Part shown: positions 21,824-31,593 of the stretch, piece after piece
How the letters are laid out: each line of letters begins with the position of its first letter
Position numbering within the stretch: position 1 is the first letter of the stretch
Assembly (NCBI RefSeq): GCF_000426305.1
Contig: NZ_KE384519.1
Span: forward strand, 102,518-166,517
Source of the DNA: Anaerovorax odorimutans DSM 5092
GTDB taxonomy: Bacteria; Bacillota; Clostridia; Peptostreptococcales; Anaerovoracaceae
DNA length: 64,000 bases
Direction: 5' to 3'
Notes under the pieces: model-generated
What the model was told of the DNA's origin: nothing
The model's input: only the letters and a program-made list of their open reading frames with translations
The model's database searches: none
Program-made: the position numbers and the translations under genes

Positions 21824-22693
21824 ATGGGCGCTAACAATATGCGTGATATTAAGCGTAGAATAAAGAGCATAACAAGTACAGAACATATTACAAATGCCAT
21901 GAAGCTCGTTTCTTCTGCCAAGCTTAGGAAAGCTAAACGCACCTTTGAAAAAACAAGAGAATATTTTCACTATGTAACAGAGTCTATTGAAGAAATTTTT
22001 AATAATACATCAGAAGTTCCAGAACAATATTTGGAAGGGAACAGAGAAATAAAAACTACAGCCTATATTATTATTACAAGTTGCAGAGGGTTATGTGGTA
22101 GTTTTAATATTAATGTTATTAAAGAAGCTCAAAAAGAGATTGATAAAGATTGGGAAGAGCCTGTTATTATAGCGGTGGGAACTAAAGGTAAAGAATACTT
22201 TGAGAGAAGAGGATATAAAATCCAAAGTGAATATATATCACCTCCCGAAAATATATCTTTTGTGGAAACACATGATATAAGCAAACCTATTATCGATATG
22301 TATGATTCAGGGCAAATCGACGAAGTTGTTCTTATTTATACTTCGTTTGTAAGTGGAATTGAGCAGAGAGTTAGAACTGTAACTTTGCTTCCGTTTTCAA
22401 TAGAGAGGGATCCTGAAATAGAACCCTTGGGCAAACAAGTAGAATATGAGCCATCCGCTGCTGCTGTATTCAACTATTTGGTTCCAAAATATGTTGAAAT
22501 AATGATATATGGAGCAATTGTTGAATCTGCCACTTGTGAACATGCAGCAAGGCGTATAGCAATGGAAAATGCAACTGATAACGCAAGGGATATGCTAGAT
22601 AACTTAACGCTTTACTATAACAGGGCAAGACAAGCGGCTATAACGAATGAGCTTTCTGAGATAGTGGGCGGAGCGGAAGCATTAAAAGGATAG
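21824..22693 (+). CDS. atpG: F0F1 ATP synthase subunit gamma
   Basis: The central rotating shaft. The N-terminal helix DIKRRIKSITSTEHITNAMKLVSSAKLRKA and the C-terminal helix ENATDNARDMLDNLTLYYNRARQA with TNELSEIVGGAEAL are typical. Between them lies the Rossmann-like domain with SCRGLCGSFN. The length of 289 aa is normal. GGAGGTGC precedes the ATG and overlaps the end of atpA. Confidence 0.95.
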   Translation: MGANNMRDIKRRIKSITSTEHITNAMKLVSSAKLRKAKRTFEKTREYFHYVTESIEEIFNNTSEVPEQYLEGNREIKTTAYIIITSCRGLCGSFNINVIKEAQKEIDKDWEEPVIIAVGTKGKEYFERRGYKIQSEYISPPENISFVETHDISKPIIDMYDSGQIDEVVLIYTSFVSGIEQRVRTVTLLPFSIERDPEIEPLGKQVEYEPSAAAVFNYLVPKYVEIMIYGAIVESATCEHAARRIAMENATDNARDMLDNLTLYYNRARQAAITNELSEIVGGAEALKG

Positions 22694-22703
22694 GAGGATA
22701 TGA

Positions 22704-24528
<1,825 letters not shown>

Positions 24529-24545
24529 GATTAGAAAAGTAATAG

Positions 24546-24588
24546 ATAAAAAAATTCAAAGTAGTAAATCTTCTTTGGATTTTTTTAT
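24546..24588 (+). terminator. Terminator of the atp operon
   Basis: AAAAATTCAAAG pairs with CTTTGGATTTTT (one G-T wobble) over an 11-base loop, followed by a T run. Confidence 0.82.
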
Positions 24589-24609
24589 ATGTTAGAAAAT
24601 ATCGCAAAC

Positions 24610-25539
24610 CTAAAACCATTTACATTTTTTAAAATATATTATACTAAACAAAGAAACTAAAACACAGACTATAATTATTAAGGAGTAACCGTAGGTCCAT
24701 TTATATTCAGGCATAGAGAAGTTCATACCATACCAGCCTACAATAAGCGTTAAAGGTAAAAATATAGCAGTTATTACAGTAAATAATTTCATAATACTGT
24801 TTTGATCAATATCAACTTGTGATTGGTAAGCTTCACGTACTTGAGAAACGTAATCCTTAAGGTTTAAAACAGAATTTGTCAGCCTCTTTGTTCGATCAGA
24901 AAGCATTTTAAAATAGCGTACCATGTCTTCGCTTATTAATTGGTTTTCATTGTCTTTTAAAGCGTAAGCAAATTCTTGAAGCTGATCATAATAACTTTTT
25001 AAAGCTAATAGATTCTTTCTGAAAGTAATTATTTCTTTAATATAATCTCTTTTTTTTGAAGTAATCAATGATTCCTCTAAATCAGAAATATCTTGCTCAA
25101 TCGTTTCCAAATAAAAAGAGTCACTAATAGTTAATTGGTCAAAAAATTCATAAAGAACACGCTCTAAAGTAAGAATATTAATCTCTTTCATTTGTATTTT
25201 GGATATTATTCCGGAAAGGATAGAAAACTCAAAAGCTTCTTCACAAATAAAAAGAAGAATATTTTTTTTAAAGTATATGGAAATTCTACTTTCCTTTTTT
25301 AATAAATCTGTTTTGTCAGGTATGTGAAGAGCTATAAAATCAAAGCAATCGTGACTTTCAAATTTAGAAACTTGTCCTGTTAAACATTCGGAAAGAATTC
25401 GTTCATTAATACCTAAATGAGTTTCCCAGTTTTTAATCTCTGACTTATTTAAAATACCAATGCAAGGTAATTTTCCTATTATTTCATCTTCCTTTAAGCT
25501 GTTTTTATTTAATATACTACCATCTAAAAGATATATCAT
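24610..25539 (-). CDS. corA: CorA-family magnesium/divalent cation transporter
   Basis: A pentameric channel for Mg2+ (or Co2+/Ni2+). The large cytoplasmic N-terminal domain ends in a long helix, followed by two C-terminal membrane helices. The selectivity signature GMN is in VGWYGMNFSMPEY after helix 1. At 309 aa the length is normal. AGGAGA precedes the ATG. Upstream on the same strand a promoter, a structured leader and a strong terminator suggest attenuation control. Expression would need read-through past the hairpin at 25716-25762. Confidence 0.92.
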   Translation of the reverse strand: MIYLLDGSILNKNSLKEDEIIGKLPCIGILNKSEIKNWETHLGINERILSECLTGQVSKFESHDCFDFIALHIPDKTDLLKKESRISIYFKKNILLFICEEAFEFSILSGIISKIQMKEINILTLERVLYEFFDQLTISDSFYLETIEQDISDLEESLITSKKRDYIKEIITFRKNLLALKSYYDQLQEFAYALKDNENQLISEDMVRYFKMLSDRTKRLTNSVLNLKDYVSQVREAYQSQVDIDQNSIMKLFTVITAIFLPLTLIVGWYGMNFSMPEYKWTYGYSLIIIVCVLVSLFSIIYFKKCKWF

Positions 25540-25710
25540 ATATAATTTTCTCCTATAAAATACTTCAAGAACATTGATTTTTAATATCTTTAGTTATGAT
25601 GTCATTTTATAAAGAAATTATGTAAGTCCTAAACCTAATATATAGGATTAAAGATATTAATAATTTAGTATAAAAAATAATTATCAAATTTAAAAGATTA
25701 ATAAATTATA

Positions 25711-25762
25711 CAAAAATCACTAATGCCGACCATTACTACATCCAATGGTCGGCATTAGTGAT
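25711..25762 (-). terminator. Strong terminator in the corA leader
   Basis: ATCACTAATGCCGACCATT pairs perfectly with AATGGTCGGCATTAGTGAT over a nine-base loop (19 bp). On the minus strand TTTTTG follows. It lies about 175 bases before the corA start. Confidence 0.82.
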
Positions 25763-25946
25763 GATTATTCTCGCTTAACATTTCTGGTGGACTCACCTCT
25801 TTCTTTTCAGTGGGAAATAGGTAATAACAATGTATTTACAAAAGCATTTGGTTTATACTTCTTTATCCGATTTTTGTTTTTAAATTTTTTCCCACAAACT
25901 TTAAAATTTATAAATATCGGTTGTTAAAAACCATTTGCTATTTTGT
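25711..25946 (-). ncRNA. Candidate structured leader RNA or sRNA upstream of corA
   Basis: The span runs about 235 nt from a good promoter to a strong terminator and contains no convincing gene. Pairings read on the minus strand: CCGAT with ATCGG, a long-range GTGGGAAA with TTTCCCAC, and a GGTG-AGTC-CACC hairpin. I tried to match M-box, Mn2+, lysine, c-di-AMP and guanidine riboswitches and found no fit. Its position suggests a metal-responsive attenuator of corA; an independent small RNA is the alternative. The 70 bases beyond its promoter toward feoB are plain AT-rich sequence. Confidence 0.5.
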
Positions 25947-25952
25947 ATCTAC

Positions 25953-25981
25953 AGTATAACAAACAATAAAATAAATTGCAA
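25953..25981 (-). promoter_or_regulatory. Sigma-A promoter of the corA leader
   Basis: On the minus strand TTGCAA (25981-25976), a 17-bp spacer and TATACT (25958-25953). The start is expected near 25946. Confidence 0.75.
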
Positions 25982-26013
25982 GAATATTTAGAAAAAACAT
26001 TCAATTTTTTTAA

Positions 26014-26045
26014 AATAAAAAAAACGGACACTTTTGCCCGTTTTA
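26014..26045 (-). terminator. Terminator after feoB
   Basis: On the minus strand AAAACGG and CCGTTTT form a stem over a ten-base loop, followed by TTTTATTTTA. Confidence 0.8.
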
Positions 26046-26064
26046 ATATGTTATTTTATTTAAT

Positions 26065-28092
26065 TTAAAATAGGTTTAAAGATATTATAAAGGATCCAAT
26101 TTTATAAATAAGAAAAGCCACAATCCAAGCTATTGTAGTTTGTGCAAAAACTACTAAAATGGCGTTTTTCCATCCACCCATTTCTCTCTTTACTGTAGCC
26201 AATGTAGCGACACATGGCATATAAAGAAGACAGAAAACTAAAAAAGCATATGCGGAAAGAGGTGTAAAGATGGATGTCAATAAAGTTGACAGTGATGCCT
26301 GATCGGATGCACCAATAAGTACAGCAAGAGTACTTACAACAGCTTCTTTCGCAGATAGTCCTGTAATTAATGCAGTTGCTGCTCTCCAATCTCCAAAGCC
26401 TAGAGGAGAAAAAATCGGTGCTGCAGCTCTACCTAAAGAAGCTAACATACTGTCTTCACTGCTTGTAACCATATTAAGACCAAAATCAAAGCTTCTGAGC
26501 AGCCATATCACAATGGTTGCAATAAATATTACTGTAAAGGCTTTCTTAATAAATCCTTTTACATTTTCCCACATACGAAGCCATACGCTTTTTGCTGCTG
26601 GCAATCTGTAAGAGGGGAGAACCATAACAAAAGGAACAGGATTTCCATTAAAAACAGTAAAATTTAAAATCCTTGCGATAATGATAGCTACTATAATTCC
26701 TGTTAAATATATACACATCATAATTACTGCTCTGTATTCTGTAAAAAATGCTGTAGTAAATATAGCATAAATAGGTAATTTTGCGCTGCATGACATAAAT
26801 GGAATCAGCATTGTAGTCATACGCCGGTCTCTTTCACTGGGAAGAGATCTAGTAGCCATGATTGCTGGTACCGAACAGCCAAAACCTATCAGCATAGGAA
26901 CAATTGATTTTCCGGATAACCCTAATTTTCGTAATAATTTATCCATTACAAATGCCACACGAGGCATATAGCCACTATCTTCAAGTATTGATAGAAAGAA
27001 AAATAATACTGCAATAATAGGTAAAAAGGAAATAACGCTTCCAACTCCTGCAAAGACACCATCTATTATTAAAGAATGTAATGCAGGACTTACATTTAAA
27101 GATAAGAGTAAATCAGAAACTGTATTAGTGAAAGCATTAATTCCTATTGAAAAAATATCGCTGAAAAAAGCACCTATTACCCCAAAGGTAAGCCAAAATA
27201 CTAAAAACATTATTCCTAAAAATATGGGAATGGCAAAATATTTATGGGTTAATATCAAGTCCATTTTAATAGAACGTAAATGCTCTTTACTCTCTCCTGT
27301 GGTAGTTACTATTTTTTTATATAAATTATCAATATAAGAATAACGCATATCAGCCATGGCAGCTTCGCGGTCTGTCCCAAGGTGATTTTCCATATCTTTA
27401 ACTATTTCATCTATAATTTTAAGTTCAGGGTCCATTATAGAAAGAGCCTTTGAGATTGGTTCATCACCTTCAACAATTTTTGAACTGCAAAATCTTAATG
27501 GAAGATTTTCTCTTTTTGCATCATCTTCAATTAAATGTGAAATTGAGTGCAGCGCAGTATGAACATAACCGGAACAAAAATCAATCTTTTGCGGTTTTTT
27601 GTTTTCTAAAACGGTTTTAATTCCACAGTCTATTAAATCATGAATACCATCATTTTTACTTGCAGAAATGGGAACTACAGGAATAGTTAGCTCCTCTGAC
27701 AGTTTTATAAGGTCAATTGAAGCTCCATTTGAAACTACTTCATCCATCATATTTAAAGCTAAGACTATGGGAATTTCCAATTCCATAAGTTGAAGAGTTA
27801 AATAAAGACCACGCTGCAAGCTGGTAGCATCTACCACGTTTATTATAACATCAGGTTTACCATTAATTAAAATATTTCTGGTGGAAATATCATCAGCGGA
27901 ATAAGAAGAAAGAGAATAAGTCCCAGGAAGTTCAATTACATTTACACCTTTATGTCTTCTTACAGGACCTTCCTTAGTTTTCATTGAAGAATTTGAAAAA
28001 AATCCTTGGTTTTGAGTTCCGCCAGTCATCTGATTAAAAACAGTTGTAAGTCCACTATTTGGATTGCCTATTAGTGCAAAATTGATTTTCAA
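26065..28092 (-). CDS. feoB: Ferrous iron transporter FeoB with altered P-loop
   Basis: A GTPase fused to a polytopic membrane domain that imports Fe(II). The N-terminal G domain shows G3 ELPGTYSL, G4 NMMDE and G5 SASK, but G1 reads GNPNSGLTT, with Leu15 in place of the P-loop lysine. The G-dissociation-inhibitor-like helices follow, then the membrane region with GFGCSVPAIMATRS and GLSAKEAVVSTL. The length of 675 aa is complete. It starts with TTG, overlapping the feoA stop as TTGA behind GAGGAGG. GTP use by this variant is uncertain. Confidence 0.94.
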   Translation of the reverse strand: MKINFALIGNPNSGLTTVFNQMTGGTQNQGFFSNSSMKTKEGPVRRHKGVNVIELPGTYSLSSYSADDISTRNILINGKPDVIINVVDATSLQRGLYLTLQLMELEIPIVLALNMMDEVVSNGASIDLIKLSEELTIPVVPISASKNDGIHDLIDCGIKTVLENKKPQKIDFCSGYVHTALHSISHLIEDDAKRENLPLRFCSSKIVEGDEPISKALSIMDPELKIIDEIVKDMENHLGTDREAAMADMRYSYIDNLYKKIVTTTGESKEHLRSIKMDLILTHKYFAIPIFLGIMFLVFWLTFGVIGAFFSDIFSIGINAFTNTVSDLLLSLNVSPALHSLIIDGVFAGVGSVISFLPIIAVLFFFLSILEDSGYMPRVAFVMDKLLRKLGLSGKSIVPMLIGFGCSVPAIMATRSLPSERDRRMTTMLIPFMSCSAKLPIYAIFTTAFFTEYRAVIMMCIYLTGIIVAIIIARILNFTVFNGNPVPFVMVLPSYRLPAAKSVWLRMWENVKGFIKKAFTVIFIATIVIWLLRSFDFGLNMVTSSEDSMLASLGRAAAPIFSPLGFGDWRAATALITGLSAKEAVVSTLAVLIGASDQASLSTLLTSIFTPLSAYAFLVFCLLYMPCVATLATVKREMGGWKNAILVVFAQTTIAWIVAFLIYKIGSFIISLNLF

Positions 28093-28319
28093 TTTATTAC
28101 CTCCTCAACCTCGATAGCTTTGGCATCTATAAGTCTTATTGTCAATTCATAGCCTCGCAGAAACAGTTCCATAGGATCTCCAAGAGGCGCTATTTTACGA
28201 ACCATAATTTTAGTATTAGGCGTTAAACCCATATCCAAAAGGCTGCGTCTTAATGCACCTTCTCCTCCTACGGATTTTATAATAGCCTTTTGACCGGCTT
28301 TCAATTTATCTAGTGTCAT
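28089..28319 (-). CDS. feoA: FeoA-like SH3-fold protein
   Basis: A small SH3-like partner of FeoB. Typical elements are LKAGQKAIIKSVGGEGALRRSLLDMGLTPNT and the C-terminal IRLIDAKAIEVE. I choose the ATG at 28319, giving 76 aa, because GGAG lies nine bases before it. The upstream ATG at 28334 abuts a perfect palindrome and has no ribosome site. The operon is feoA-feoB with a four-base overlap. Confidence 0.92.
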   Translation of the reverse strand: MTLDKLKAGQKAIIKSVGGEGALRRSLLDMGLTPNTKIMVRKIAPLGDPMELFLRGYELTIRLIDAKAIEVEEVIN

Positions 28320-28334
28320 ATGTTCTATCTCCAT

Positions 28335-28387
28335 TGTTAGCTTAAGCTAACATTATTTTAAAATATATTCAGGCTAAATATTTAGCT
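28335..28387 (-). promoter_or_regulatory. Two palindromic operators in the feoAB leader
   Basis: TGTTAGCTTAAGCTAACA (28335-28352) is a perfect 18-bp palindrome, and GCTAAATATTTAGC (28373-28386) a perfect 14-bp one. Both contain TTAGC/GCTAA half-sites. The second covers the predicted transcription start. The pattern resembles DtxR/IdeR/MntR-family boxes, so iron repression is likely by inference. Confidence 0.65.
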
Positions 28388-28393
28388 TGGAAC

Positions 28394-28422
28394 ATAATAT
28401 TCTATTTCTATTATTTTGTCAA
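28394..28422 (-). promoter_or_regulatory. Promoter of feoAB
   Basis: On the minus strand TTGACA (28422-28417), 17-bp spacer, TATTAT (28399-28394). The start near 28387 lies in the first operator. Confidence 0.82.
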
Positions 28423-28440
28423 CTGATTATTAAATCAATA

Positions 28441-28500
28441 AGCTATGAAGAGTAAGATTTTTAAATTCATAGCTTTTTTAATTTTAATATGACATTTATT
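28441..28500 (+). repeat. Left copy of a repeat flanking the DUF4127 gene
   Basis: CTATGAAGAGTAAG...TTCATAG...AATTTTAATATGACATTTAT. It is about 80% identical to 31288-31345, and both have the same orientation. This copy also forms a hairpin, AGCTATGAA with TTCATAGCT, followed by TTTTTT on the plus strand. The rest of the 28335-28648 gap holds the feo promoter and a terminator. Confidence 0.65.
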
Positions 28501-28514
28501 TATGAATTTAAATA

Positions 28515-28585
28515 GAATAAAAAAGCCCCCTGATAAATTATCTTATGTATACTTAACATGTAAGATATCTATCTTTAGGGGACTT
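28515..28585 (-). terminator. Terminator after the DUF4127-SLH gene
   Basis: On the minus strand a long imperfect stem has AAGTCCCC against GGGGGCTT at its base and TATCTTA against TAAGATA inside, followed by TTTTTTATT. Confidence 0.8.
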
Positions 28586-28648
28586 CTTATTTTTACAGCT
28601 AATAAGTTTGTTTTTTATAAAATGAGGGCTTATACATAGTAATAAAAA

Positions 28649-31183
28649 TTACTGTAATTCTGTAAAACGCTTAAGTATAGCGGCAACTTCACCACGAGTT
28701 ACAATATTTTTAGGTGCTACTATAGTTCCATCGCCTGTGCCTGTTATAATACCTACACTGCAGACCCAATCAAAGCTATCTCGTACTTCCGGTGAAACAG
28801 CAAAAACATCAGAATAATTATATACGCCCGGATAGTTACCTTTTGTAACATCCATTTCTTTATATTTTGCATATTTCCATAGCATATCTGCTAACTGTTC
28901 ACGTGTTACAGATTCATTTGGACCAAATTTTCCATCCCAATTTGCAGAAACAATATTATTAGTTAAACCCCACTGTACAGCAGATTTATACCAACCATTA
29001 CCTACATCTTCAGGCAACTCAATATCTTCTCTTACCTCTGGTGCTTCTGCCATATTGTAAAGAGTATAAACCATCATTGTACGAGTCATAGGTGCTTTCG
29101 GCTCAAAAGTGTTGCTGCTTGTACCCTTCATTAGACCTTTTTCATATGCGTACATTACATAGTCAAAATACCAAGACTTTTTAGGGACATCAACAAATAG
29201 AGAATCAGCCTTCTCTTCTTCCATACTCAATGTATTTGTAAAAAAATTCGGCAGCATATTTGTAGCAAGTTTAACAGTTCCTGTGTCCTTATCATAAACG
29301 CAAGGCAGCTTCTGAAGCTTACCTGATTCATCTAAGAAATACAGATTTAAAGAATATGTTAGCTGTCCTTCTTCCGGAGTATACGGAAGGTTAATATTCA
29401 TAGAATTTTTAAAACTTTTTAAAGTTACATCACTTAATTTCACATCTATATCAAATCTAATTTCATAAGTTCGGAAAAATGGTGCTGAATAATTACTAAG
29501 ATTAATTTTCCCAATAATACCACATTCTCCACCAAGTCCTTTAAAATATCTGCAATCTGTAAGATTGTCAATAATATCATTTACTGTAACATTATATTCA
29601 GAAGTTTTAAGTATTTTTTCAAGCTCTTTATTTACTATTTTAACTTGTTCATCACTTTGATAGAAATTACTTGTTGGATATTCTTTTGAAGTCAAATAAT
29701 TATTGAATAATGTTTTTCCGCCGCCTCGTATATAACTAATATCCTTTTCATAGGAAAAAATCAGACCCTTTAAAAATGCAATATCCGCCTTATCACTGCT
29801 GTTATCTCTGCTGCATAAATACAAATAACGTGAAATACCGTTACACAGAGCTAATCCTATGGAATTACCCACAGTTCCCCAACTGCTGTAAGCAAGCAGC
29901 ATGCTCATTTCACATTCTCTTATCATTCGGTATTCCAAATTGCCGCCATATGCGCTGGGGGCTGAATTAATAACTATAGTGGGAATACCTTTAGCAATAT
30001 TGCTGTTTATATAATCAATCATCTTATTTATGTATTTTGAGTTAAGTGTTGCTGTAGAAGGTGAAGTTAATACTACAATTTCCATATCAGCTTTATCTTT
30101 ATCTACCAAATTAACACCGATACTTTTTAGATGTTTTTGAATATTTTCCTTTACTGTTTCCATATCATATACAGAACCCGATCCAGAACTTTCGGTATTT
30201 CCAAAATATACAGTTGCTGCATTAACATTGTGACCATAATAATCAATCATTAAATTAAGTACAGCCATCATTCCCAGTTCATCTGCTCCAGAATATATTA
30301 ATCCTCGATCTCCCAGTTTTTTCTTTATATATTCTACTTCATTTGTCTGTATGGTATTTTGAGGATTTGAATCATCAATTCCAATAAAGTATTTCATTTT
30401 CCCCGAAGAATCCATTGATAATATATAATCTATAATGCTTAATTTTCTTTTACGAGTTTTTAGCTGATTCCTAACTTCTTTTGAGTATTTTGGATCAACG
30501 GTAATCATTCTTCCTTTTTCATCTCTTGTATAATCTGATATAATATTTCTAATATTAAGACCTTTATTATTCAATACATACCTTGGTGTTAAATTATATT
30601 GGCGAAGATAGTTATAAGTATCCAGTGTTGCTCCCTGATATCCAACTGTACATGATGCCAAGCGTGTAACTGTATCAGTTATGTATAAATGGTTATTCTG
30701 TGAAATTTCAACAATCTTATCAATCATCTTATACTCTTCAAAATAGTTACTATTATATAAGGTACGAGAATTAACTAATCCACCTGAAAGAAGCTGATCA
30801 AGAGATATTACAAAATAATCAGTTTTCTTGTCCATCTCCATAATCCACTCCATTAATTTTTCACTGTCCCCATATGCAGTTCCATTAGAGTTTAAAGGTT
30901 GGCCGTCAAGTCTGGTAGCATATAAATCTTCATCTGGCATCATGACTTTAAATCCTGCCGACTCCGCTTCATATATTACCCTGTCTACATTTACCGGTCT
31001 GTTATCTAAAGGTATGTACGCCAAAATCGGTTCTGATTCTGGTTTTATTTCAGGCTCTTCATCTATTTGCGTTTTCTCTTCTGTTGTTTTTGCCGTATCA
31101 GCCCATACATTTATTGTAGCACCTTGCAGCATGGTTAATAGCATTGTTATACAAAGTAAGAAGCTCAAAATCTTTTTTCTCAT
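28649..31183 (-). CDS. Secreted DUF4127 protein with three S-layer homology domains
   Basis: A signal peptide (MRKKILSFLLCITMLLTML, cut near WADT) leads to a large DUF4127 domain (about 45-510) starting ILAYIPLDNRPVNVDR. Three SLH domains close the protein (about 660-844), with SWYFDYVMYAYEKGLMKG, WYKSAVQWGLTNNIVSA and WVCSVGIITGTGDG as their cores, so it should attach to the secondary wall polymer. The catalytic role of DUF4127 is unknown to me. It is monocistronic and bracketed by two related repeats. AAGGGG lies only four bases before the ATG. Confidence 0.88.
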   Translation of the reverse strand: MRKKILSFLLCITMLLTMLQGATINVWADTAKTTEEKTQIDEEPEIKPESEPILAYIPLDNRPVNVDRVIYEAESAGFKVMMPDEDLYATRLDGQPLNSNGTAYGDSEKLMEWIMEMDKKTDYFVISLDQLLSGGLVNSRTLYNSNYFEEYKMIDKIVEISQNNHLYITDTVTRLASCTVGYQGATLDTYNYLRQYNLTPRYVLNNKGLNIRNIISDYTRDEKGRMITVDPKYSKEVRNQLKTRKRKLSIIDYILSMDSSGKMKYFIGIDDSNPQNTIQTNEVEYIKKKLGDRGLIYSGADELGMMAVLNLMIDYYGHNVNAATVYFGNTESSGSGSVYDMETVKENIQKHLKSIGVNLVDKDKADMEIVVLTSPSTATLNSKYINKMIDYINSNIAKGIPTIVINSAPSAYGGNLEYRMIRECEMSMLLAYSSWGTVGNSIGLALCNGISRYLYLCSRDNSSDKADIAFLKGLIFSYEKDISYIRGGGKTLFNNYLTSKEYPTSNFYQSDEQVKIVNKELEKILKTSEYNVTVNDIIDNLTDCRYFKGLGGECGIIGKINLSNYSAPFFRTYEIRFDIDVKLSDVTLKSFKNSMNINLPYTPEEGQLTYSLNLYFLDESGKLQKLPCVYDKDTGTVKLATNMLPNFFTNTLSMEEEKADSLFVDVPKKSWYFDYVMYAYEKGLMKGTSSNTFEPKAPMTRTMMVYTLYNMAEAPEVREDIELPEDVGNGWYKSAVQWGLTNNIVSANWDGKFGPNESVTREQLADMLWKYAKYKEMDVTKGNYPGVYNYSDVFAVSPEVRDSFDWVCSVGIITGTGDGTIVAPKNIVTRGEVAAILKRFTELQ

Positions 31184-31287
31184 TTTCCCCTTATCCCTTC
31201 TGTCAAAATTCTTTATAATTAAATACTTTTCGCTATATAACTTTACTATAATATGGATATAAAAGCAACACTTTGCACTCTATCAAC

Positions 31288-31345
31288 TATGAAGAGTAAG
31301 TTTTTTAACTTATAGTATTTTGTTAATTTTAAAATGACATTTATG
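31288..31345 (+). repeat. Right copy of the repeat flanking the DUF4127 gene
   Basis: CTATGAAGAGTAAG...TTATAG...AATTTTAAAATGACATTTAT, matching the left copy at 28441-28500 in the same orientation. An inverted fragment, TTACTCTTCATAG, lies at 31468-31480. All three fall outside coding sequence. Confidence 0.6.
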
Positions 31346-31593
31346 TCAAATTATTATATATTTAAGTCACTTCTAAGATGCGGTTTTTCTATACTTGTTA
31401 TAGTTGTATTATTTCATATTTAACATGTTTTGGCATAATTTTATCAAATATTATTCTGAAGAATTTTTACTCTTCATAGTTATAAATCAATAGTGCTACT
31501 TTGTTAAATAAAGGAATTAAAGGTATAGAGTTTTTCTATTGGTAAATACTAACCTCTAATTGGGAATTTATAATAAAATAGAAAGGGTTTACT
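31346..31593. other. Intergenic region upstream of copA
   Basis: This is the right part of a 410-base gap. It holds the inverted repeat fragment and, near 31569, a possible -10 box TATAAT for copA without a clear -35. I see no CsoR or CopY operator that I can support. Confidence 0.4.

Noticed and set aside
25745-25927. A 60-codon plus-strand frame in the corA-feoB gap
   Set aside because: It starts inside the terminator hairpin, has no ribosome site, and lies antisense to a leader RNA with good promoter and pairing evidence.
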